Origin: Paraburkholderia caribensis
Lineage (GTDB): Bacteria; Pseudomonadota; Gammaproteobacteria; Burkholderiales; Burkholderiaceae
NCBI RefSeq assembly: GCF_002902945.1
Contig: NZ_CP026102.1
Coordinates: 1,116,001-1,180,000, forward strand
DNA length: 64,000 bases
Direction: 5' to 3'
The notes below the pieces were generated by a model. The model ran no database searches. It was not told the DNA's origin and worked only from the letters and a program-made list of their open reading frames with translations. The position numbers and the translations under genes are program-made. The stretch's first letter is position 1. Each line of letters opens with the position of its first letter. Below, one piece after another: positions 53,201 to 61,040 of this stretch.

Positions 53201-55466
53201 CACGAAGAACACCGACGTCGTGAACGTATCGCAGCTCGCAGGCGTAGCAAGCGCCCTGGGCGGTGGCGCATCCGTCAACCCGACAACGGGTGCAGTCGTA
53301 GCACCGGCATACACCCTTGCGGGCAACACCTACGTCAACGTAGCCGCCGCGCTGACCTCGCTGGACACGCGTATCGCTTCGAGCGGCGACCCGCTGGCCG
53401 TTGATTACGACACCGCAACGAAGGATCAGATCACGCTGAAGGGCGCAACCGGCACGAAGATCACAGGTCTGACAGCAGGTGCGTTGAGCGCGTCGAGCAC
53501 GGAGGCCATCAACGGTTCGCAGTTGTTCGCGCAGGGCACGTCGATGGCCAAGGCACTCGGCGGTGGCGCGTCGGTCAACACGGCGACGGGCGAGATCACG
53601 GCACCGGCGTACACGTTCGGCGGCGGCACGTACACCAACGTGGCGGATGCCTTGACGGCGCTCAACAACGCCGCGGGTTCGGGCAATGCACTCGGTGTCG
53701 TGTACGACAGCGACGCCAAGTCCCAGATCACGCTGGCAGGCGCAACCGGCACGAAGATCACCAAGGTGGCAGCGGGCGACGTGAACGCATCGAGCACCGA
53801 CGCGATGAACGGCGCGCAGCTGTACAACGTGGCGGCATCGACGGCTGATGCAATCGGCGGCGGTTCGACGTTCGATCCTTCGACGGGCAAGATCACGAAC
53901 CCGACGTTCAACATCGGCGGCAAGACGATCACGAACATCGCCGGGGCGATCACGAACCTCGACGACCGTGTGTATGCGAACGCGACCGACATCACGAACC
54001 TGCAAACGCAGATCAACGAAGGCGGCATCGGTCTCGTGACTCAGGACGCAACGAGCAAGAACATTCTCGTAGCATCGCAGACGGACGGTTCGATCGTCGA
54101 CTTCGCGGGAACGAAGGGCGCGCGCAGGCTCACGGGCGTGGCGGCAGGCAACGTGAACGCATCGAGCTTCGACGCGGTGAACGGCACGCAGCTGTATAAC
54201 GTGGCGGCATCGACGGCTAATGCGATCGGCGGCGGTTCGACGGTGAAGACGGACGGCACGATCAGCAACCCGACGTACATCGTGGGGGGCTCGACGGTCA
54301 CGACGATCGGCGGCGCGATCACGAACCTCGACGCACGCGTGTATGCGAACAGCACCGACATCACGAACCTGCAGACGCAGATCAATGAAGGCGGTATTGG
54401 TCTCGTGACGCAGAATCAGTCGAGCAGGAACATCACGGTCGCATCGCAGACAGACGGTTCGATCGTCGACTTCACGAACAGTACGAAGGGCGCGCGTGTT
54501 CTCACGGGCGTCGCCGCAGGTACGGGCGACTTCGACGCTGTCAATGTCGCGCAGTTGAAGGCGGCGGGCATCATCAACCCCGATGGCGTGACCAAGGCGG
54601 CCGTAACGTACGACACGACCACCGACAACACCGGCAAGACGGTGACCAACTACAGCAGCATCACGCTGGGTGACGGTTCGTCGGGTGCTGCGCCGGTGAC
54701 GATCCACAACGTTGCAGCGGGCGAGAAGGACACCGACGCGGTGAACTACTCGCAGTACGCGGATCTGTTGTCGAAGGTCAACAGCATCAGCAACGCGGGC
54801 ACGGGTGTCGATACGTTGTTCGTCGGCGATGGCGACCGCAACACGGAACAGGCGAAGGCAGGCGGCACGCACGCCACGGCAATGGGCGCGCTGTCGGTCG
54901 CGAACGGTCTGCAATCGGTCGCAACGGGCTACGCATCGAACGCATCGGGCAGTAACGCCGTTGCAATCGGCGCGAACTCCACGGCCAGCGGCAACAACTC
55001 GGTTGCGCTCGGCGCAGGCTCGGTCGCCACGGAAGACAACACCGTGTCCGTCGGTTCCGCAAGCCAGCAGCGTCGCGTCACGAACGTCGCAGCGGGCACG
55101 GCAACCACCGACGCAGTCAACGTCGGCCAGTTGAACGACGCGATCACGAACGCCAGCAACAACACGGTGAACCAGGCGGTCCAGCAGTCGAACTCGTACA
55201 CCGACAGCCAGTTCAACAAGATGAACGACAAGATGAACTCGCTGGGTGCAGCCGCGATGGCAGCGACTTCGTTGATCCCGAATGCGCGCGCGGAAGGCAA
55301 CTTCCAGATGTCGGCGGCAGCCGGCACCTATGGCGGGGCGGCAGCCGTCGCCGTGGGCGCGAATTACTGGGTCAACGATCGTTTCCTCGTGAACGCACAC
55401 GTGACGCGCGCCACGGGCAACGGCGCAAGCACCGGCGCGTCGGCAGGCGTGACGATCGGCTTCTGA
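47202..55466 (+). CDS. Giant trimeric autotransporter adhesin (YadA-like)
   Basis: A 2754-residue type Vc secreted surface protein. The N-terminus has the extended signal peptide region (MNKVYRSVWNESTQTWVAA) followed by a hydrophobic signal ending ASA (about residue 62). The passenger consists of YadA-head repeats (SVALG, AIAIG and similar 14-residue units), neck motifs (RRITNVAAG, TDAVNVSQL) and coiled-coil stalk segments, arranged in repeated modules often opening with KYFHANS. The last ~80 residues are the YadA anchor (four strands, terminal Phe) that forms the outer-membrane barrel. AAGGATG precedes the ATG. It would mediate adhesion or autoaggregation. An OmpA-family gene follows 50 bp later. 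Confidence 0.95.
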   Translation: MNKVYRSVWNESTQTWVAAHENATATTKGGSKRDGAAELPRSFRVGVVAGACLSAFSLSASASVLCLSDQVGIRTYGAASSSWTGCGSWVTGLSGTYAVLDSGQTTGAQSSSALVLTSGKATFYLNNSKQTTSNVMTATASNGNVLLTGLDRGAVTSGSLDAINGSQLYATNQNVSNLSNVVNNIGGANGVKYFHANSTQTDSLASGTESIAVGVAAVSSGAASIAQGAMASASGNNSVALGTGASATGSNSVALGSNSVARSSTLGSAGFNAGSAALSAATASGELSIGGVGTERRITNVAAGYSATDAVNVSQLMSENAKVNQMGANTAAAMGGNSSFNSTTGAITNPTYVVAKGTYNSVGAALTALDNSKGGDNPLAVAYDDTSKNQITLQGANGATKIANLTAGTSPNDAVNVSQLSGVTAALGGGAAVNADGSVKPPSYTVYGNTFSNVGDALSNISSSTANLVQNVKYIKFGDSIADQAQASGNNSIALGGDAFANADNSIAIGTGARAMAANSVALGVGSTTNAANTVSVGTVTAQRRIVNMADGVGDSDAATVGQMNQSDAALQAQISALATPKLLKSSALLGATSDSDPATVGQLKGVANALGGGATVATDGSVSAPAYVVRGATYSNVGDAVANVAKVTDKIAFGPASGNYAQASGTDSIAVGGGSFATSNGAVAMGLGARAMAPGSVAIGYGSAATVANTFAVGSSTAGRRIVNVADGINDTDAATVGQVTSDIQAAISNLQASTVQNPTLLKSAMLQSPQLLGQTSSLTPDQMLMAGPTQKGGGIQATGTDSVAIGLSAKATADSALAIGSVVTVTDNMGVGIGQNIAAKGTNTVVIGSNTSALGSGVIAIGNNYTAVDGDGAVGIGNNVNVGALNSVAIGTNTVASGTNSVTLGYASTDGGRANVISVGNTKTGGQRQIINVAAGTQKTDAVNVSQLTGVTAALGGGATVNTDGSIKPPTYNVQNTAATDVGTAIAKLDGAVTGLGNNLTTLNTTVNNILNGGGIKYFHANSALGDSSASGAESVAIGGGAVATTANSVALGSNSVASSGTLGASGFAPGGATLTAATAFGEVSVGASGKERRITNVAAGYAATDAVNVSQLMAEDQKVNNVSANVSNLSDTVNNIKKGGGSLTYFHANSSLTDSTASGVNSISVGPQATAAGTNAIAVGYNASATAADSVALGSNATTTANLSATAYNPGNSTLSGTTASGEVSVGNGSFNRRITNVAAGSAATDAVNVSQLMSENAKVDAQGAATAAALGGGSSYTPTTGNISAPTYIAGGTTYNNVAGAITNIDGRLANVTGGTGDGIKYFHANSSLADSSAAGKDSVAIGGAATASTSNSVALGSNSLANSTTLGSAGFAPGGATLSAATAFGEVSVGAVGKERRITNVAAGYAATDAVNVSQLMAEDGKVNNVSNNVTYLNNLVQNFSNNIYNGEGVKYFHANSSLADSSAAGKDSVAIGGAATASTANSVALGSNSTANSTTLGSAGFAPGGATLSAATAFGEVSVGAAGKERRITNVAAGYAVTDAVNVSQLMAEDAKVNNVSNNVSDLNNAVNNIQAGGANMKYFKVNSSLADASAGGVNSVAAGPNASATASNAVALGANAVADRANTVSVGTSDSQRQVVNVAAGTNANDAVTVKQLSGVTAALGSGASVNADGSIKAPAYAVLGNTYSNVGDALSGIMSASSNLQTAIKYINFGPSTAGQAQAQGADAVAIGGDAFANGNGTLAIGAGARAMAPNSVALGVGSVTSAANSVAVGSATAKRRIVNLADGVDDSDAATVGQMTTDIASAIAGLQSSLQTKPVLKSSSLQSPQLLGQTSSLTPDQMLMAGPTVKGGGIQATGTDSVAIGLSAKATADSALAIGSVVTVTDMQGVGIGQNIAAKGVGAVVIGSTISGLGSNVIAIGNNYTSVEADNAIGIGNNLNIGAVNGVAIGKDIIATGSNSVTLGYASNDGGRANVLSVGNTKSGGQRQIINVAAGTKNTDVVNVSQLAGVASALGGGASVNPTTGAVVAPAYTLAGNTYVNVAAALTSLDTRIASSGDPLAVDYDTATKDQITLKGATGTKITGLTAGALSASSTEAINGSQLFAQGTSMAKALGGGASVNTATGEITAPAYTFGGGTYTNVADALTALNNAAGSGNALGVVYDSDAKSQITLAGATGTKITKVAAGDVNASSTDAMNGAQLYNVAASTADAIGGGSTFDPSTGKITNPTFNIGGKTITNIAGAITNLDDRVYANATDITNLQTQINEGGIGLVTQDATSKNILVASQTDGSIVDFAGTKGARRLTGVAAGNVNASSFDAVNGTQLYNVAASTANAIGGGSTVKTDGTISNPTYIVGGSTVTTIGGAITNLDARVYANSTDITNLQTQINEGGIGLVTQNQSSRNITVASQTDGSIVDFTNSTKGARVLTGVAAGTGDFDAVNVAQLKAAGIINPDGVTKAAVTYDTTTDNTGKTVTNYSSITLGDGSSGAAPVTIHNVAAGEKDTDAVNYSQYADLLSKVNSISNAGTGVDTLFVGDGDRNTEQAKAGGTHATAMGALSVANGLQSVATGYASNASGSNAVAIGANSTASGNNSVALGAGSVATEDNTVSVGSASQQRRVTNVAAGTATTDAVNVGQLNDAITNASNNTVNQAVQQSNSYTDSQFNKMNDKMNSLGAAAMAATSLIPNARAEGNFQMSAAAGTYGGAAAVAVGANYWVNDRFLVNAHVTRATGNGASTGASAGVTIGF

Positions 55467-55516
55467 TGGCCTGATACGTCCGCCGCGCGACAAGCGCGGC
55501 GGACGTGGAGAAATCT

Positions 55517-56686
55517 ATGAGAAAACCAACATTACGCGGAACAGTGCGCTCCCGGTTTGCTGTGACGCTCGCCGCAACGCTTGCGGCGGCGTTCGCCGCA
55601 CCCGCCGCGTTTGCTCTCCCCGCCAGCATCAAGAGCCAGGCTGAGGCGCTGATGCCTGCCGCGCAGAAGATTGCAGATCCCTACCGTCGCGGTGTGGCGG
55701 AAGGCTTCCTCGAAATCGCCGGGCGGCAGGACAGCCACGTTCTCGTTTCGCGCGTCTACAACAATGCCGCGCAACGGGCATTGGGCAACGCGCGCTACCT
55801 GATCGACCAGAGCACGCCGTGGGAGCCGCTGTATACGGCGAAGAACTGGCCGACGCGCGACAAGTGGGTGCAGGCGATCCGCGCTATCGAAGCCACCAAC
55901 GCGCGGGTATCGGCATCGGCATGTAAAGGCGAGTCGGCGGGCCGCCTGCTGGCGCTCACCGACGAAGTCTGGAAGGAGCAGGACGAGACGCACGGCACGC
56001 ACTGGGTGCACGGCTGGGACGCGATCGAGCGCGCGCAGAAGTTGAGCGTGCAGGTGAATCAGGAACTCGATCACTGCGCGCCGCCACCGCCGCCTCCGCC
56101 ACCCATCGTCGATGCCGCCACACCGATCGCGTTGTCGGCCGATGCGCTGTTCGATTTCGACAGCGCGAAGCTCAAGGCGGAGGGCACCACCGCGATAGAC
56201 GCGCTCGCCACGGATCTGAAGCGCGCGCAATCGATCGATGTCGTCACGGTGATCGGCTACACGGACCGCTTCGGTTCGGTCACGCACAACCGCGACCTGT
56301 CGCGGCGCCGTGCGCAGGCCGTAGCGGACGCGCTGAAGGAACGCGGGCTGAACCCCGCGCGCTTCGACGTGCGTGGTGCGGGATCGACTGCGCCGATCGC
56401 AACCTGCCCGGGACGCAAGTCCGCTGCTGTCATCGCGTGTCTGGCGCCGAATCGCCGCGTCGAGATTCGTGTGAGCGGGCAGTCTGTTTCAGCAGTGACG
56501 CCTGCACCCGCTACAGCCGCTGCACCCGCCGTGCCGCAGTCACCAAGGCCGCAGCAGATGAAACAGGAGCAACCGCAACAGCCGTCGCAATCGCAACAGC
56601 TCCAGTTGCAGCAGCTTCAACAGCCGCCGCAGCGACAACAGTGGCAGGTGGCGCCGCAATCGCTGCAAAAACCGCCCGCGCAGTAA
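55517..56686 (+). CDS. OmpA-family envelope protein with Gln-rich tail
   Basis: A 389-residue secreted protein. Signal peptide about 1-33 (ending FALP); a helical N-terminal domain (about 35-190); an 8-Pro hinge; an OmpA C-terminal peptidoglycan-binding domain (about 208-325, with FDFDSAKL and a GYTDRFGSVTHNRDLSRRRA motif); and an unusual Gln/Pro-rich tail of about 55 residues. GGAG lies 7 bp before the ATG at 55517. Being next to the adhesin and ending in a shared terminator, it is probably an accessory that anchors or helps export the autotransporter. Confidence 0.88.
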   Translation: MRKPTLRGTVRSRFAVTLAATLAAAFAAPAAFALPASIKSQAEALMPAAQKIADPYRRGVAEGFLEIAGRQDSHVLVSRVYNNAAQRALGNARYLIDQSTPWEPLYTAKNWPTRDKWVQAIRAIEATNARVSASACKGESAGRLLALTDEVWKEQDETHGTHWVHGWDAIERAQKLSVQVNQELDHCAPPPPPPPPIVDAATPIALSADALFDFDSAKLKAEGTTAIDALATDLKRAQSIDVVTVIGYTDRFGSVTHNRDLSRRRAQAVADALKERGLNPARFDVRGAGSTAPIATCPGRKSAAVIACLAPNRRVEIRVSGQSVSAVTPAPATAAAPAVPQSPRPQQMKQEQPQQPSQSQQLQLQQLQQPPQRQQWQVAPQSLQKPPAQ

Positions 56687-56729
56687 TAGCGGTCACGGGG
56701 GCCGCTGCCGTCGAGGCGGCCCACAAGCC

Positions 56730-56767
56730 AAACGGCCCGGTCATGCAAATGACCGGGCCGTTTTTTT
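56730..56767 (+). terminator. Strong terminator after the adhesin-OmpA unit
   Basis: AACGGCCCGGTCA pairs with TGACCGGGCCGTT around a short loop, followed by seven T. Confidence 0.92.
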
Positions 56768-56789
56768 CAGCAAAGGAAAGCAGTGCGGC

Positions 56790-57743
56790 TTACTTCGGTC
56801 CGCTCGTCCAGAAGATCACATCGTCGATCCGGTCGAACACATAGACTTTCAGCGCCATCTGCTCGACCTGGTTGAGCTGGTCGAACTCGATGCCGTGAGT
56901 GGCGGGCTCGCTGGGTTTCGAGCCTGGCTGCACGTTGCGGATCGTCGCGGTGGTTTCGATCGGCGTTTCCATGTCCTTCGAGCGCAGCGTGAACGCGACG
57001 CGGATGCGCTTGCCGACTTCCCCGACCGTCCACGGCGCGGAAAACGACATGCCCATCGCGCTCACGCTCTGCACGAGGCCGAGGCTTTCGTAGCCCGTGC
57101 CTTGCGCTTCGATGCTGAAGCGCAGCGGCAGGCTCGCGCGCACGCGCACCGACTTGCGCTCGCGCAGCCGGCGGACCACGCCCGGTTTCGACAACACGAG
57201 ATAGTGGAACGGCACCTGGCAGACGGAATCGACGGTGCACACGAAGCGGAACACCGCCTGGCTCGCAATCGCGACGATCTCGACGTTCTCGCCGACGGAC
57301 AGCAGCATCGGCTTGCCATCGACGAGCGGCGGCGTGACGAACAGCGACTCGTTCGGCGCAAAGCCGATGATGCGCGACGGATGCATCGGCGCGCCCATTC
57401 CGACCTGCGAGCGCACGCCGATCAGCGCGCCGATCGTCAGATGCATGTCCTTGAGCGCGAGCGATTCGGCTTCGCCCTGCCTGGCTGCCGCCCGCGCGGC
57501 ACGTGTGGCGTCGTCGTTCGCGGTGGCCAGATCGCCGCGCTGCGGCTTGAAATGCTGGAACAGAAAGCGGTGTTCATCCGCGCCGATCACGACCGCGCCG
57601 CGATCGAACAGCAGCGCGCCATCGCTGTCGAGAATCGGAAACTCGAGCGGCGTACCGACGGGTACGGCATCGGGAGAAAGCTGGCGCGCAGCGGGGACAG
57701 GTGCGCTCACGTCTGTATCGACGGTGTCTTCACTGGTTTGCAT
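56790..57743 (-). CDS. YcgR-like flagellar brake / PilZ protein
   Basis: A 317-residue cytoplasmic protein with an N-terminal YcgR-like domain (about 25-185) and a C-terminal PilZ domain (about 190-305). The c-di-GMP-binding motifs are present: RRLRERKSVR at the domain start and the VSAMG (xSxxG) turn. Such proteins slow flagellar motors or redirect envelope functions when c-di-GMP is high. Next to an adhesin gene this suggests a motile-to-attached switch, but no direct link is shown. Confidence 0.85.
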   Translation of the reverse strand: MQTSEDTVDTDVSAPVPAARQLSPDAVPVGTPLEFPILDSDGALLFDRGAVVIGADEHRFLFQHFKPQRGDLATANDDATRAARAAARQGEAESLALKDMHLTIGALIGVRSQVGMGAPMHPSRIIGFAPNESLFVTPPLVDGKPMLLSVGENVEIVAIASQAVFRFVCTVDSVCQVPFHYLVLSKPGVVRRLRERKSVRVRASLPLRFSIEAQGTGYESLGLVQSVSAMGMSFSAPWTVGEVGKRIRVAFTLRSKDMETPIETTATIRNVQPGSKPSEPATHGIEFDQLNQVEQMALKVYVFDRIDDVIFWTSGPK

Positions 57744-57907
57744 GGTGGGCGAACGAAGCGGTGGCCGGAGATAATCGTTGTATACGTCGCACTATGGGAA
57801 AAGTTTAATTTATTTTTCTTTTGCACAGTTTCAATCTTCCTTTCAGCCGGTTGATTGAATATCAACAACTGGCTGATTCAATTCAATGCAAACGTTAAAA
57901 TCGCCTC

Positions 57908-59656
57908 CTATTCATACCAGCGCGGCGTGTAGACCCATTCCCGGCCGCTTCCGGCGGGTTTGAAAGCGCGGGTCGTCGACGAGCCGATTATTACCATCGT
58001 CCGCATATCGACATCGGCGGATTTCAATCCGGCGAGCGTCGTTGTTTTCAATGTGGCGCCGGGACGGCCAATATCGCGGCCGAGCACGACGGTCGTCGCG
58101 GGCGCGCGATATTCACGCACGATATCGAGTGCCTTGTCGAGCTGCCACGGACGGGCGCGCGAAATCGGGTTGTAGAACGCCATGACCAGATCGGCCTCGG
58201 CCGCATGCCGCAGCCGCTTTTCGATGATCGACCACGGTTTCAGATTGTCCGACAGCGACAGCATGCAGAAATCGTGGCCGAGCGGCGCGCCCGCCTGCGC
58301 GGCCGTCGCCAGCGCGGCGGACACGCCCGGCACGATTTCCAGTTCGACGGCCGACCATGCCGCGTGTCGTGCTTCTTCGCGCGCGCCGTCCAGCGCTTCG
58401 AGCACGGCGGCCGCCATCGCGAACACGCCGGGGTCGCCTGACGACACCATCGCCACATGCCGCCCGGCGCTCGCCAGCTCGAATGCATGGCGGGCGCGCT
58501 GCATTTCCTCGCGATTGTCCGTGCCGTGCACGCGCTGGTCCGCGCGGAACGGGCCCGCCATCTTCACGTAGGTTTCGTAGCCGAGGATGTCGGTGGCCTG
58601 CGTCAGCGCCGCGCGCGCAGTGGGCACCATCAGCGACGCGTCGCCGGGCCCGAGGCCGATCACGCTCAGCTTGCCGCGCGCGCGGCCGACTGTCGCGGGA
58701 TCGAGCGGCGCTTGAGCGACGGCGAAAGCGATGGGCGCGTCGCCGGGCGCGTCGAGCGCTTTGTGAGGCACGCGTAAGGTTTGGCTGAGCATCTGGGCCG
58801 CGCTATGGTCTGCATCGTGGTCCAGGCTGCTGTCAGTGGTGAAGCGTAGTGCGACCTGCAACTCGTCGGCTGCCTGCCGAAGCGCGGGATCGCCCGTCAG
58901 CGTAGCGGGCGCGAGCAGCACCGCCAGCGCTTGCGCCGCCAGCCCATGCGTCTGCGCCGCTTCGCGTATCCGTTGAGGCAACGATCCGGCGCCGGAGCGG
59001 GTTGCACGCACGGCGACCACGACACTGCGCGGATGAATCACCAGTTCGTCCGTCGCGCCGTGCCATGCCAGCGGCGTGACGCGGATCGCGCGTTGCGCGT
59101 CGTCGGCAAGCGGCAGTTGCACGCCGTCGAGCCACGGCGCGTCGCCTTCGATACGCGTCGCTTCGCCCGCCAGCAGATCCGACACGAAGCGCTTGCCCTG
59201 ATCGAGGCTCGCGAGCGTGTAGCCGTCGGGCGGGTTCAGCACGCATGCGCCGAAGCGTAACTCGCCGCTCGTCGTGATCGCGGGCGGCACGTCGAGCGCG
59301 GCGGCGATTTCGCGCGCCATCGCATTGACGCCCGACAGCCCGCCGAGCAGCGGCACGACGGCACTGCCGTCCTCGGCGACGGCCAGCACGGGCGGCTCGG
59401 CGCCCTTGTTCGCGAGCAGCGGCGCGACGCAGCGAATCACGATACCCGCCGCACACAGCGCGATGATCGGCGTGCCGCTCGCGTAAAGCTCGCGCAGATG
59501 CGCGTTGAGTTCCGTGTAAGCGACATCGGCATCGGCGACCCGGCCCTGCAGGCCATGCACCTGCGCGCCGTCATACAGCGATTGCACGCGCCGCGCCGTG
59601 TCCCGCGCGCCGACGCCGAGTATCACGATCGCGGGCGGTGCTGTCAGCCTTGCCAT
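57908..59656 (-). CDS. cobJ: CbiG-CobJ fusion: precorrin-3B C17-methyltransferase with CbiG-like N-terminus
   Basis: A 582-residue fusion. Residues about 1-330 are CbiG-like (TPIIALCAAGIVIRCVAPLL, GGLSGVNAMAREIA and a C-terminal CbiG/CobE-type part). Residues about 335-582 are CobJ/CbiH: SVIGLGPGDASLMVPTAR, DILGYETYV, SSGDPGVFAMA and VVLGRDIGRPG. CobJ methylates C17 and contracts the ring. The ATG at 59656 overlaps cobI by 13 bp; a longer open frame upstream is Arg-rich shadow sequence. Last gene of the cobG-cobH-cobI-cobJ operon. Confidence 0.9.
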   Translation of the reverse strand: MARLTAPPAIVILGVGARDTARRVQSLYDGAQVHGLQGRVADADVAYTELNAHLRELYASGTPIIALCAAGIVIRCVAPLLANKGAEPPVLAVAEDGSAVVPLLGGLSGVNAMAREIAAALDVPPAITTSGELRFGACVLNPPDGYTLASLDQGKRFVSDLLAGEATRIEGDAPWLDGVQLPLADDAQRAIRVTPLAWHGATDELVIHPRSVVVAVRATRSGAGSLPQRIREAAQTHGLAAQALAVLLAPATLTGDPALRQAADELQVALRFTTDSSLDHDADHSAAQMLSQTLRVPHKALDAPGDAPIAFAVAQAPLDPATVGRARGKLSVIGLGPGDASLMVPTARAALTQATDILGYETYVKMAGPFRADQRVHGTDNREEMQRARHAFELASAGRHVAMVSSGDPGVFAMAAAVLEALDGAREEARHAAWSAVELEIVPGVSAALATAAQAGAPLGHDFCMLSLSDNLKPWSIIEKRLRHAAEADLVMAFYNPISRARPWQLDKALDIVREYRAPATTVVLGRDIGRPGATLKTTTLAGLKSADVDMRTMVIIGSSTTRAFKPAGSGREWVYTPRWYE

Positions 59657-60402
59657 TTTTCCCCCGGCACGACGAGCAGCGAGAAGTAGGGCGACGCCAT
59701 CGGGTCGACTTCGGCGAGCGGCACGATGCGCTGGTTCGCCATCGTCGCGCGTTCGACGTATAGCGCGCGCTCCGCGAGCCCCAGTTCGTCGAGCACGCGG
59801 CGCACCTTGTCGAAATTGCGGCCGAGCTTCATCACGACGGCGGCGTCGGCGGCGGCGAGACGGCGCTTGAGTTCGTCTTCGGGCAACACGCCTGAAAGCA
59901 CCGACAAGGTCTGGTTGCGGTACACGAGCGGCTGGCCGAGCACGGCGACGCCGCCGAGCATCGAGCACACGCCCGGCACCACTTCGCCTTCGAAGCGCGG
60001 CGCGAGCCGGTTGGCGAGCCGGTCGTGCAGGTACATGTACGAGCCGTAGAAGAACGGGTCGCCTTCGCAGATCACGGCCACGTCGCGCCCGGCGTCGAGA
60101 TGCTTCGCGACCACTTCGGCGGCCGTGTCGTAGAAGTCGGCGATGATCGCTTCGTACGACAGCGGCGGTTCGAGTGCTTCCGTCGTCACGGGATAGACGA
60201 GCGGCAACTGCTCCTGCTCGCTCGACAGATGCGACTCGATGATCGAGAACGCGTTGCCTTTCTTGCCCTTCGCGACGAAATACGCGACCACGTGCGCCGA
60301 TTTCAGCAGCCGCAGCGCTTTCACCGTGATCAGTTCCGGGTCGCCGGGGCCGACGCCGAGACCATAGAGACGCCCGCGCGTGCTGTTCGCCTGATCGGCC
60401 AT
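59644..60402 (-). CDS. cobI: Precorrin-2 C20-methyltransferase
   Basis: A 252-residue SAM methyltransferase: GLGVGPGDPELITVKALRLL near the N-terminus, VICEGDPFFYGSYMYL, VVPGVCSMLGG and the ERATMANQRIVPL end segment identify CobI/CbiL. Its ATG shares one base with the cobH stop (TAATG) and its end overlaps cobJ. Confidence 0.93.
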   Translation of the reverse strand: MADQANSTRGRLYGLGVGPGDPELITVKALRLLKSAHVVAYFVAKGKKGNAFSIIESHLSSEQEQLPLVYPVTTEALEPPLSYEAIIADFYDTAAEVVAKHLDAGRDVAVICEGDPFFYGSYMYLHDRLANRLAPRFEGEVVPGVCSMLGGVAVLGQPLVYRNQTLSVLSGVLPEDELKRRLAAADAAVVMKLGRNFDKVRRVLDELGLAERALYVERATMANQRIVPLAEVDPMASPYFSLLVVPGEKWQG

Positions 60403-61040
60403 TATTCGTCCTCCGATGCGAGCGCGTTCACGGCAGCCGCCGCCATCGCGCTGCCGCCGCGCCGGCCCTGCACGGCGACGAACGGCACGCCGCGGCTATT
60501 GGCGGCGAGCATCGCCTTCGACTCCGCGGCGCCGATGAAGCCGACCGGGAAGCCGAGAATCAGCGCTGGGCGGGGCGCGCCGCCGTCGAGCATGTCGAGC
60601 AGATGAAACAGCGAGGTCGGCGCATTGCCGATCACGACGACGCTGCCTTGCAGGCGCGGGCGCCACAGTTCGAGCGCCGCCGCCGAGCGGGTGTTGTTCA
60701 TCTCGCGCGCGAGCCCGGGCACGGACGGATCGGCGAGCGTGCAGATCACGTCGTTGTGCGCGGGAAGCCGCGCGCGCGTGATGCCTTCGGCGACCATGCG
60801 CGCGTCGCAGAGGATCGGCGCGCCGCTGGCGAGCGCCTCGCGTCCCGCGCGGCCCGCGCCGTCCGAAAAGCGCAGGTCGCTGGCGATATCGACCATGCCG
60901 CACGCGTGGATCACGCGCACGGCGAGCTTTTCGAGGTCGGCGGGAATGCGCGACAGGTCGGTTTCCGCGCGTATCGTCGCGAACGACTGGCGATAAATTT
61001 CCTGTCCGTCGCGGATGTAGTCAAGCATCGAATGGCTCAT
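60402..61040 (-). CDS. cobH: Precorrin-8X methylmutase
   Basis: A 212-residue enzyme that moves the C11 methyl group to C12 to give hydrogenobyrinate. The catalytic His is in VRVIHACGMVDIASDL, followed by ILCDARMVAEG and LILGFPVGFIGAAESK. Length is as usual. The start overlaps the end of cobG by 20 bp; an ATG four codons later (61028) is also possible. Confidence 0.93.
   Translation of the reverse strand: MSHSMLDYIRDGQEIYRQSFATIRAETDLSRIPADLEKLAVRVIHACGMVDIASDLRFSDGAGRAGREALASGAPILCDARMVAEGITRARLPAHNDVICTLADPSVPGLAREMNNTRSAAALELWRPRLQGSVVVIGNAPTSLFHLLDMLDGGAPRPALILGFPVGFIGAAESKAMLAANSRGVPFVAVQGRRGGSAMAAAAVNALASEDE

Noticed and set aside
51588..55493. 1301-codon minus-strand open frame inside the autotransporter gene (and a 605-codon one at 47373-49190)
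   Set aside because: Arg/Val/Asp-rich antisense shadows of a repetitive GC-rich gene; no family features, and the plus frame is clearly coding.
59657..59968. Longer N-terminus for the CbiG-CobJ fusion
   Set aside because: Arg-rich sequence that is the shadow of cobI; homology begins at the ATG at 59656.
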